Source: Terrimesophilobacter sp964651535 (GTDB lineage: Bacteria > Actinomycetota > Actinomycetes > Actinomycetales > Microbacteriaceae). From it: a stretch of DNA of 64,000 nucleotides. This document shows, piece by piece, positions 57,538 through 64,000 of this stretch. The position numbers were made by a program, and so were the translations under genes. The notes below the pieces were generated by a model. That model was given only the letters and a program-made list of their open reading frames with translations, had not been told where the DNA came from and searched no databases. Within the stretch, counting starts at the first letter, position 1. Each line of letters opens with the position of its first letter. The stretch spans positions 434,001 through 498,000 of the forward strand of contig CAZYYE010000002.1 in NCBI GenBank assembly GCA_964651535.1, in the 5' to 3' direction.

Positions 57538-58322
57538 CCAGGATCAACGAAATTGCCGTGGTCCTCGACGGGGCCAGGGAGGCGCGACGAGCGCTCGGAC
57601 CTGATGAGTTCTCGTACGAACTCGACGTGAACGAGGCATACCAGGTGCAGCACGCGGGCATTGCGCTTCGGGTGCATCGTGGTGACGTATCCGCCGGCCT
57701 CAAGATGGGGTTCACGAGCAAGGCCAAGATGCGCCAAATGGGTGTCGATAGCGTCATCGCTGGCCAGCTGACGGAGGCGACGCGCGTTGCCGACGGCGGC
57801 ACACTCGACCTCGCCGACTTCATCCACCCGAGGATCGAACTCGAGGTCGCGTTCCGGATGTCGGCCGACGTCGACTTCGCCGACCCCAGATGCGACCCCG
57901 CAGACCATATTGAATCGGTCGCCGTGGCGATGGAAGTCATCGATTCGCGGTTTGCAGGATTCGGCTTCGACCTCGGCAAAGTCATCGCAGACAACACTTC
58001 CGCCGCCGCGTTCGTCGTCGGCCCCTGGTTGACGTGGGACCACCGCGATCTGTCCAACCTGGCCGCCGAGCTCGATATCAACGGGCAACCGGCCCTGGTG
58101 AGTTCCACTGCCGCGATTCTCGGGAATCCGCTGCGCGCACTCACCGAGCTGCGCACGCTCGCCCGCGAGCACGGTCTTGTACTGAACGCGGGCGACACTG
58201 TTCTCGCCGGCGCCGCGACGGAGGCGGTGCCTCTGATTGAGGGCACGGTCGAGGGGCGCGTTGCGGGGCTGGGCAGAGTAATGATTCACTCGAAAACTGT
58301 GAGCGAGGGAGCGGGTTCATGA
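57534..58322 (+). CDS. 4-oxalocrotonate decarboxylase
   Basis: A 262-residue fumarylacetoacetase-superfamily enzyme (DmpH/NbaH type): GLKMGFTSKAKMRQMGVDSVIAGQL, FIHPRIELEVAFRM, VAMEVIDSRFAGFGFDLGKVIADNTSAAAFVVG. The GFTSKAKMRQMGV motif favours the decarboxylase over the hydratase. It turns 2-oxohexenedioate, produced after deamination of 2-aminomuconate, into 2-oxopent-4-enoate. Overlaps of 4 nt on both sides place it in the same transcript. Confidence 0.87.
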   Translation: MTRINEIAVVLDGAREARRALGPDEFSYELDVNEAYQVQHAGIALRVHRGDVSAGLKMGFTSKAKMRQMGVDSVIAGQLTEATRVADGGTLDLADFIHPRIELEVAFRMSADVDFADPRCDPADHIESVAVAMEVIDSRFAGFGFDLGKVIADNTSAAAFVVGPWLTWDHRDLSNLAAELDINGQPALVSSTAAILGNPLRALTELRTLAREHGLVLNAGDTVLAGAATEAVPLIEGTVEGRVAGLGRVMIHSKTVSEGAGS

Positions 58323-58762
58323 GCAACAGGGCTCACGTTGTTTCGGGCAAGGCCACGCCCCGCGGACGGTTCCCCCACCTCAAAGTGGCTGGCGACTTTG
58401 TCTACGTGTCCGGAACCAGCAGTCGACTCCCTGATAACTCCATTGCGGGAGCATCCGTGGATGAGTTCGGCACTACCGCGCTCGACATCCGCGTGCAGAC
58501 GAGAGCGGTTATTGAGAATATTCGCGACATCCTTGCCGAAGTCGGGTTGGAGCTCAACGACCTCGTCCAGATTACGAGTTACCTCGTCTCGATGAACGAC
58601 TTCGGAGGATACAACGAGGTGTTCGCCGAATACTTTGACGAGTCGGGACCGACCAGAACGACGGTGGCGGTGCACCAGTTGCCGCATCCGCATTTGCTGA
58701 TCGAGATTCAGGCCGTCGCGTACCTAAGTAAAACCGAACAACACACTAAGGAGCAATCATGA
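58319..58762 (+). CDS. 2-aminomuconate deaminase (RidA family)
   Basis: A 147-residue YjgF/RidA-fold protein. GDFVYVSGTSSR, AVIENIRDILAEVGLELNDLVQITSYLVSM and PHPHLLIEIQAVAY are typical, with the conserved Arg replaced in the usual pattern of the NbaF/AmnD group. Between the oxalocrotonate decarboxylase and HAO genes it is most likely the deaminase that releases ammonia from 2-aminomuconate. Confidence 0.87.
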   Translation: MSNRAHVVSGKATPRGRFPHLKVAGDFVYVSGTSSRLPDNSIAGASVDEFGTTALDIRVQTRAVIENIRDILAEVGLELNDLVQITSYLVSMNDFGGYNEVFAEYFDESGPTRTTVAVHQLPHPHLLIEIQAVAYLSKTEQHTKEQS

Positions 58763-59280
58763 GCACCATCCCTCCCGTCATGAATTTCATGAAGTGGATT
58801 GACGACAATAAGGATCAGCTCAAGCCACCGGTGGGCAACAAGGCGATGAATGTCGGTGACGATTTCATTGTCATGGTTGTCGGCGGCCCCAACCAGCGCA
58901 ACGATTTCCACCTGGAACCGTACGAGGAGTGGTTCTACCAGATCAAAGGAAACATGCACGTCAACATCGTCGTCGACGGCAAGATTCAGCGCATTGACAT
59001 TCGTGAGGGTGAAACCTGGCTGCTTCCGGGCAATACGCCGCATTCCCCGCAGCGCCCAGAAGCGGGCTCGGTCGGCCTGGTCATCGAGCGCGTGCGCGAC
59101 GAAGGCACGCTCGAGAAGTTCCAGTGGTACTGCGAGAATTGCAACGCCCTCGTGCACGAAACCGAGTTACAGGTGCGTGACATCGTTGTCGACTTGCCGC
59201 CGGTGTTCCAGAAGTTCTACAACGATGAGCAGGCGCGCGTCTGCAAGAACTGTGGAACGGTGCACCCCGGCAAGGCGTAG
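58759..59280 (+). CDS. nbaC: 3-hydroxyanthranilate 3,4-dioxygenase
   Basis: A 173-residue cupin dioxygenase that cleaves 3-hydroxyanthranilate to 2-amino-3-carboxymuconate semialdehyde. The Fe ligands His51, Glu57 and His95 occupy the positions known for the bacterial enzyme. The C-terminal rubredoxin-like site has Cys125/Cys128 and Cys162/Cys165 (CENC, CKNC). It is complete and of standard length. It is the last gene of the rightward operon, with an ATGA overlap to the deaminase. Confidence 0.96.
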   Translation: MSTIPPVMNFMKWIDDNKDQLKPPVGNKAMNVGDDFIVMVVGGPNQRNDFHLEPYEEWFYQIKGNMHVNIVVDGKIQRIDIREGETWLLPGNTPHSPQRPEAGSVGLVIERVRDEGTLEKFQWYCENCNALVHETELQVRDIVVDLPPVFQKFYNDEQARVCKNCGTVHPGKA

Positions 59281-59356
59281 TCCCACCTGACGCTCGCTGA
59301 ACCGACGCCCGCATTGCTGCGTCCGTCTCCATCGGGACGAGGTTGCCGGGTGGTAC

Positions 59357-60130
59357 CTACGCGAACCTCAATCCCGGTGCGGAGGCTCCGGTCACGCTGG
59401 AGACGCTCTGCAGAATCGACTGCGTCATTTCGCTACCCGATATTCCGTGCATCGGTTGAGCTTTCTGAATGAAGAGGAAAGCGCCGTCGTTCGACTCCAG
59501 CTCGATTTCGAGGTGGCCAAGGTCGGCAGCCGGATCGCACACGAGTTTTGCGATGGTCTTTTCAAGTCCCAGCGTTGCCAGGGCAAAGGCCACCATCGCG
59601 TTGACGTTGCGGGGGTAGCGCTTGATCAATGGCCCGACCGCGCCCTCGTAGAGCACCGTCAATTCATCGATGTTGTCGGGTGCCGGGTCGAGACTGTCCG
59701 GTGATTTGATCATGGTGATCTGCGCGCGCGTCCATCGCTTGCTTTGCGCGAGCATTGCGTGCACCCCGACAAGAGCACCCTGCGGCACAATCACGTTGGT
59801 GCCGTACTCTCTTGCCGTTTCAGTCAAACGAGAAAGTAGCGATTCATCTGCCAACGCACCCGCTGACACGACAAGGAAGTCGCAGTGTCGCAAGATTCGC
59901 TCACCGTGGTGCTCCACCACCTCGGGGTGTGCGGCCTCAACCACGAGATCGGTTTCGCGTAGCTCTTCCTCAGTTGGAGGTCCGAGAAGAACCGGCACGC
60001 CTGTTTGGGTCGCCCAATCGGAGTGCGAGCGATTGCGAGCAAACGCCAACTCATGCTCAACGCTCGACGTGGCATACTCCACCACGCCGCGCCCGATACC
60101 ACCGAGTCCAATTACCCCGATTCGAGCCAA
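59357..60130 (-). CDS. L-aspartate dehydrogenase-like (NadX family) protein
   Basis: A 257-residue NAD(P)-dependent dehydrogenase. ARIGVIGLGGIGRGV is the Rossmann start; VVEAAHPEVVEHHGERIL, VSAGALADESLLSRL, VPQGALVGVHAML and YPRNVNAMVAFALATLG follow the aspartate-dehydrogenase pattern. It starts at TTG 60130 with GGAGG 7 nt upstream (60138-60142); a TTG at 60154 is less likely. It runs opposite to the HAO operon and downstream of kmo. Its role beside a kynurenine pathway is unclear; iminoaspartate for quinolinate/NAD synthesis or an amino-muconate-like substrate are possibilities. Confidence 0.85.
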   Translation of the reverse strand: MARIGVIGLGGIGRGVVEYATSSVEHELAFARNRSHSDWATQTGVPVLLGPPTEEELRETDLVVEAAHPEVVEHHGERILRHCDFLVVSAGALADESLLSRLTETAREYGTNVIVPQGALVGVHAMLAQSKRWTRAQITMIKSPDSLDPAPDNIDELTVLYEGAVGPLIKRYPRNVNAMVAFALATLGLEKTIAKLVCDPAADLGHLEIELESNDGAFLFIQKAQPMHGISGSEMTQSILQSVSSVTGASAPGLRFA

Positions 60131-60160
60131 GAAGAAACCTCCAGTTATGTGCAATCAACG

Positions 60161-60232
60161 ATGGTTCAAACGCAACGTCTCACGGTAGCCGACGCTTTCT
60201 CTGCGGCAATCACCGCAGACCTGGGGTTGTGA
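60161..60232 (+). pseudogene. 23-codon fragment resembling a TPP-enzyme N-terminus
   Basis: The frame MVQTQRLTVADAFSAAITADL ends two residues later at TGA. RLTVADAF is reminiscent of the first helix of thiamine-diphosphate enzymes. It lies between aspartate dehydrogenase and kmo with no continuation. It could be a gene remnant or chance. Confidence 0.2.
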
Positions 60233-60256
60233 GTCCGCCGGCAGGACCGCTCGGAC

Positions 60257-61603
60257 TCACAGTGTCGCGGCCAACTTCAGTGCCATCCGTTCTACTTCTT
60301 CGCTGTCCCAGCGTGCTTCCACCCCGGGCATTGCGAGCACCTGTTCCATGATGCGATCCTGCCGGAGCCCTTCGTTCCAGGCATCCAGGTACGGGATGTT
60401 GCTGAATTTCACCTGGCTGTACAAAGGAATCCACTGGTCGGGATGTTTCGATTGAAGCCGAGCCTCGATCTTCTTGCGAAGCAGAAACGTGGGATCCGCA
60501 ACCAGATCGCGCATCTCCACGAAGTTGCGAAGGGAGAGCTCTGCAATCGCGTCCCCCTGCGGTTTTCGCGAGGTCGCGTAGCGTTCCAATACTTCGCGCC
60601 AATTGTCGTCACCGAACTCGTCAAGCAGCTCGTTCAAAACCCTGCAATCTTCGTAGCCGGCGTTCATCCCCTCCCCATAGAACGGCACGACAGCATGGGC
60701 GGCGTCCCCGACGAGTGCTGCAGTTCCATTCACTTGCCACGGATCGCAGCGGATGACTGTCAGAGTGCTTTGCGGGTTGTGAAGGTACTGCTCGACGAGG
60801 TCCGGCACGAGGGGCGGCACGTCCGCGAAGTACTCCGAAAAAAACGCGGTCGCTTCGGCTTCGGTCCGCACGGTTTCGAAACCCGGATATTCCTCCGTGT
60901 GGGAGTTCGGCAGGAAGAGAGTGCCGGTGAACGTACCATCCTGGTTGGCCAGGCCCATCATCATGAAGAACCGTCGGGGCCAGATTTGCAAACACTGGGG
61001 GTCCATCTTGGGGCTGCCGTCGGAGTTTGCAGGGAACACTACTTGCTTGTAGTCGTGCTCGAGGAATTCCTGGCTGTAATTGAAACGCCCGTGCATCATC
61101 TTCTGACGCACCGCGCTTGATGCACCATCACAACCAAACACGATGTCGGCATTCTCGACAGTCGCCGTCTCCTTGTGCTTGAACACGGACCGGGCGCTGA
61201 CCAGGTCGACGTCCACGCACTCGTGCTCGAAGCGAACGTTCACGTTCGGCAGCTTTTCAGCCTCCGTGAGCAGTCGACGGTTCAACTCTCCGCGCGAGAC
61301 AGCGTCGATGGCCTGATTGTCGATGCTGTAGGGCAATCGATTGAGAGAGCCGTCTCGATCATGCGTCATGCGAGCGAAGACGGGGACAGTGATCGCCCTC
61401 ACGGCATCTTCGATTCCTGCCGCCCGCAAGGCGGTCCACCCCCGGTGTGAGACAACGAGGTTGATGCTCCTGCCGGCGTAGATGTCGGTAGAACGCGGAT
61501 CCGGGCGCCGCTCGAACACCGTCACGTGATGCCCCCGCTTGGCGAGAAAAATCGACAGCAGAGAGCCAACCAGTCCGGCGCCGACGATCGTGACCTTGCT
61601 CAT
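60257..61603 (-). CDS. kmo: Kynurenine 3-monooxygenase
   Basis: A 448-residue class A flavin hydroxylase that converts L-kynurenine to 3-hydroxykynurenine with NADPH and O2. The FAD motif is IVGAGLVGSLLSIFLA, then the substrate-side RSINLVVSHRGWTAL, the second FAD region LVGDAAHAVVPFYGEGMNAGYED and FLLRKKIEARL. Motif order and length match bacterial Kmo. It starts 7 nt after the kynU stop, in one operon with it. Confidence 0.95.
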   Translation of the reverse strand: MSKVTIVGAGLVGSLLSIFLAKRGHHVTVFERRPDPRSTDIYAGRSINLVVSHRGWTALRAAGIEDAVRAITVPVFARMTHDRDGSLNRLPYSIDNQAIDAVSRGELNRRLLTEAEKLPNVNVRFEHECVDVDLVSARSVFKHKETATVENADIVFGCDGASSAVRQKMMHGRFNYSQEFLEHDYKQVVFPANSDGSPKMDPQCLQIWPRRFFMMMGLANQDGTFTGTLFLPNSHTEEYPGFETVRTEAEATAFFSEYFADVPPLVPDLVEQYLHNPQSTLTVIRCDPWQVNGTAALVGDAAHAVVPFYGEGMNAGYEDCRVLNELLDEFGDDNWREVLERYATSRKPQGDAIAELSLRNFVEMRDLVADPTFLLRKKIEARLQSKHPDQWIPLYSQVKFSNIPYLDAWNEGLRQDRIMEQVLAMPGVEARWDSEEVERMALKLAATL

Positions 61604-61610
61604 GTGTCAC

Positions 61611-62900
61611 TCACTGCAACGTGTCGATGATCTGGTCGAGGGCAACGGCCGCTCGCCAGCAGTCGTGATAGGTCGAGTACATCGGCACCGGCGCGAACCG
61701 GATGACGTCGGGTTGGCGGGCATCGGCAATGACACCAAATTCGCGTCGCAGTCGATTCGTGAACGCATTCACATCGGTGTTGTCGAGTTGCAACGAGAGC
61801 TGGGCGCCGCGACGCTCCGGGTCCCGAGGGGTGATCACTCTCATCGGTCGATCCGCGCAAACCACGTCGAACAGGCTCTCCAGATAGGCGGTGAGGCGAA
61901 TGCTTTTCTCGCGCAGCGCGTCCATGCCTGCGGAGTCGAACATCTCAAGAGATGCGAGCACCGGTGCCATGGCGAGGATCGGCGGATTCGACACCGACCA
62001 GGAGTCTGCAGAGTGCGGTTCCTCGACGACCGGCTTCATTTCGAATCGGGACTCACGACTCGTACTCCACCATCCATGCAACTTGGGAAGCTCCTTGTTG
62101 CCGAGGTGTCGTTCGTGAATGAAAGCTCCCGCGGTCGCTCCGGGAGCGCTGTTGAGATACTTATAGGAGCACCAGGCCGCCCAGTCGACCCCCCAGTCAT
62201 GGAGTTTGAGCGGAACATTTCCGGCGGCATGGGCCAGATCAATCGCCACGATGGCCCCTGCGGCATGGCCTGCAGCGGTAATGGTTTCAATGTCGATGAG
62301 TTCCCCCGTGTAATAGTTCACACCGCCCAGCAGTACTAGCGCGACCTTCGAGGCATTGTCGGTCAGATAACGCTCAATGTCCTCGGTGCGAAGCACAAAC
62401 TCGCCCTCACGGGGTTTCAGCCGAACCACAACGTCGTCGGGGTCGAAGCCATGCAGTGCAGCCTGACTTCGCACGGCATAGCTGTCAGACGGGAAGGCGC
62501 TGTCTTCAATGATGATGAGGTTGCGTTCTGCGGTCGGCCGGTAAAAGCTGATCATCAGGAGATGAAGGTTGACAGTCAACGAGTTCATCATGACGACCTC
62601 CTGTGGGAGGGCGCCCACCAATCTGGCGGCTGGCTCCCGAAGGTACGTGTGATAGTCGATCCACGGCCGTTTCGCTTCGAGGTGCCCCTCTACTCCGAGC
62701 GTCGCCCAATCGTCGAGTTCCTGGGCCATTCGCCCTGCCGTGACCTTCGGCTGTAAACCAAGCGAGTTTCCGGCGAAGTACGCGATCGTCGGGTACGCGC
62801 CGTCATGCGGCAACAGGTGAAACTCGTCCTGCCGTGATCGGAACTCGTCCTTGCGGTCTGCATCGAGAGCGGAGTGTTCGGACGGGAGTTGTCGTGTCAT
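61611..62900 (-). CDS. kynU: Kynureninase
   Basis: A 429-residue PLP enzyme that splits 3-hydroxykynurenine into 3-hydroxyanthranilate and alanine. YFAGNSLGLQP, WIDYHTYLREPAARLVGA, VVMMNSLTVNLHLLM, AIDLAHAAGNVPL and the PLP Lys in WCSYKYLNSAPGA are diagnostic. It is the first gene of the leftward kynU-kmo operon, starting 70 bp from the second copy of the shared operator. Confidence 0.96.
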   Translation of the reverse strand: MTRQLPSEHSALDADRKDEFRSRQDEFHLLPHDGAYPTIAYFAGNSLGLQPKVTAGRMAQELDDWATLGVEGHLEAKRPWIDYHTYLREPAARLVGALPQEVVMMNSLTVNLHLLMISFYRPTAERNLIIIEDSAFPSDSYAVRSQAALHGFDPDDVVVRLKPREGEFVLRTEDIERYLTDNASKVALVLLGGVNYYTGELIDIETITAAGHAAGAIVAIDLAHAAGNVPLKLHDWGVDWAAWCSYKYLNSAPGATAGAFIHERHLGNKELPKLHGWWSTSRESRFEMKPVVEEPHSADSWSVSNPPILAMAPVLASLEMFDSAGMDALREKSIRLTAYLESLFDVVCADRPMRVITPRDPERRGAQLSLQLDNTDVNAFTNRLRREFGVIADARQPDVIRFAPVPMYSTYHDCWRAAVALDQIIDTLQ

Positions 62901-62969
62901 GGGAAAGTGCCTTCATCCTCGACGTGCATTCGGCACCTGCACCACAGGTGCACCGGGGAAGCCCAGTCG

Positions 62970-62995
62970 CTTGTCTTTTATAAAATCTAAGATTA
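62970..62995. promoter_or_regulatory. Shared operator/promoter sequence, copy 2
   Basis: CTTGTCT then TTTATAAAATCTAAGATTA, almost identical to 53261-53286 and in the same orientation. It lies between divergent kynU and the ACMSD gene, so one site could control both. A small inverted repeat GCCTC-N6-GAGGC follows at 62996-63011. Confidence 0.7.
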
Positions 62996-63068
62996 GCCTC
63001 AAGATCGAGGCAAATCCAATGAAACGATGACTTATCCAGGTCGGGTCTGGGGAGCGGTGAGCAAGGCG

Positions 63069-64000
63069 ATGAGTTCCAACAACGAGACCCTGCGGTCGAT
63101 CGATGTTCACAGTCACTTCGTGCCGAAAGGCTGGCCGGAGCTGCCCAATGAGTCCGGTGACGAACACCTTTGGCTACGGGTGGAGTCCGAACGTGAAGCC
63201 ACAATCATGCTGGGGTCCGGCGAATTCAGGCGCATTCCCGCGGTCTCCTGGGACGCCGAATTGCGCCTTGCTGATATGGACGCCGACGGTGTGGAACAGC
63301 AGGTCGTCTCTCCCACGCCCGTATTCTTCCATTACGGACGTTCGGGCAAAGAGGCGGCCAGGATTTCGGCTATTTTCAACGACCTGGCGCTGGAAATCAC
63401 TGCTGGGGCGCCAGACCGGTTGATCCCGTTTTGTCAGGTTCCCCTTCAAGACACCGATGCAGCGTGTGCAGAAGTGGAGCGAGCGGTCGCCAACGGACAC
63501 CGAGGGGTGGAGATTGGCAATCACGTGGGTGATCGCGACCTCGACGATGCCGGAATAGTCACCTTCCTGCAGCACTGTGCGAGCCTGGACATCCCTGTGT
63601 TCGTGCATCCGTGGGACATGGCGTCGTCGCCCAGACTTGACCGCTGGATGGCGCAATGGCTTGTTGGCATGCCTGCAGAGACGCACCTGAGTATCCTCTC
63701 GCTGATTCTGGGTGGCGTCTTCGATCGGGTCGACCCGGCGTTGCGGCTTTGCTTCGCGCACGGCGGCGGTTCCTTTGCGTTTTGGCTAGGTCGTTTCGAG
63801 AACGCCTGGCATGAGAGAAGCGACATCATCGCCACGAGTGATAATCCGCCAAGCGAGTATTTGGGACGGTTCTCGGTCGACTCAGTGGTTTTCGAGGAGG
63901 CGCCGCTGCGGCTACTCGTCGACACGCTCGGAGCAGACAACGTCATGGTCGGAAGTGACTACCCCTACCCGCTCGGCGAACGGCCCGTTGGCGGACTCGT
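63069..64000 (+). CDS. nbaD: 2-amino-3-carboxymuconate-6-semialdehyde decarboxylase (ACMSD), cut by window end
   Basis: The first 310 residues of an amidohydrolase-type zinc decarboxylase run off the window. The zinc ligands are visible: SIDVHSHFVP (His14, His16 by this start), the next His in VFVHPWDM, then CFAHGGGSFAFWLGR and VGSDYPYPLGE. These motifs are those of ACMSD, which diverts the ring-cleavage product from quinolinate to 2-aminomuconate semialdehyde. ATG 63069 is chosen; GTG 63057 is in frame. A full enzyme would need about 20-30 more residues. Confidence 0.93.
   Translation, partial: MSSNNETLRSIDVHSHFVPKGWPELPNESGDEHLWLRVESEREATIMLGSGEFRRIPAVSWDAELRLADMDADGVEQQVVSPTPVFFHYGRSGKEAARISAIFNDLALEITAGAPDRLIPFCQVPLQDTDAACAEVERAVANGHRGVEIGNHVGDRDLDDAGIVTFLQHCASLDIPVFVHPWDMASSPRLDRWMAQWLVGMPAETHLSILSLILGGVFDRVDPALRLCFAHGGGSFAFWLGRFENAWHERSDIIATSDNPPSEYLGRFSVDSVVFEEAPLRLLVDTLGADNVMVGSDYPYPLGERPVGGL

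Noticed and set aside
1..64000. tRNA, rRNA, transposase, integrase or prophage genes
   Set aside because: None recognised by eye. XerC is the housekeeping recombinase in its usual context and is not evidence for a mobile element. A covariance-model scan would be needed to exclude a small RNA gene.

Overview
The window is high-GC DNA from an actinobacterium, most likely of the family Microbacteriaceae (Leifsonia/Salinibacterium-like). The family call rests on gene order and content, not on a database match. The evidence is the block rnhB–DUF2469–yraN–comM–dprA next to lepB–rplS, the trmD–rimM–khpA–rpsP–ffh run, an mrpA-mrpB fusion, several F420/flavin LLM-class oxidoreductases, and at least twelve genes whose start codon lies 6-7 nt after a TANNNT hexamer, the signature of leaderless transcription. 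No rRNA, tRNA, CRISPR array, transposase or phage gene was seen.

Layout. 0-2.4 kb: an internally deleted MMPL-type exporter divergent from a NarL-type two-component system. 2.4-41 kb: mostly housekeeping core, including xerC, dprA, comM, yraN, rnhB, lepB, rplS, map, trmD, rimM, khpA, rpsP, ffh, ftsY, smc, mutM, rnc and rpmF. Interspersed are transporters, a gamma carbonic anhydrase, LLM oxidoreductases and a six-gene Mrp Na+/H+ antiporter operon (23.4-30.0 kb). 39.8-51.5 kb: a MocR regulator divergent from a pyrimidine/hydantoin catabolic operon. It contains a beta-ureidopropionase, a dihydropyrimidinase, an LLM oxidoreductase, an ABC importer, a class III aminotransferase and a CoA-acylating methylmalonate-semialdehyde dehydrogenase. 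51.5-52.5 kb: a scar holding a LigA-like gene, the 3' half of a LigB gene and the 3' end of an MFS gene. This is the only stretch over 300 bases without an intact gene. 52.6-64 kb: a GntR-controlled kynurenine/3-hydroxyanthranilate meta-cleavage cluster.

The catabolic modules appear to work as follows. Pyrimidine module: dihydropyrimidine or hydantoin is opened by the dihydropyrimidinase and decarbamoylated by the ureidopropionase. The beta-amino acid is transaminated and the semialdehyde oxidised to acetyl- or propionyl-CoA. Kynurenine module: Kmo, KynU, HAO, ACMSD (cut by the window end), AMS dehydrogenase, 2-aminomuconate deaminase, oxalocrotonate decarboxylase, oxopentenoate hydratase, aldolase and acetaldehyde dehydrogenase take kynurenine to alanine, pyruvate and acetyl-CoA. 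Both promoter regions of this cluster carry the same 26-bp sequence, the likely operator of the GntR protein.

The most unusual signal is a pair of 83-bp palindrome-ended elements with identical 14-bp inverted termini. They sit in frame inside two unrelated essential or repair genes, smc and mutM, and encode peptides of equal length with the same ends. A second palindromic repeat family lies at the 3' ends of map/trmD and ftsY and supplies or overlaps stop codons.
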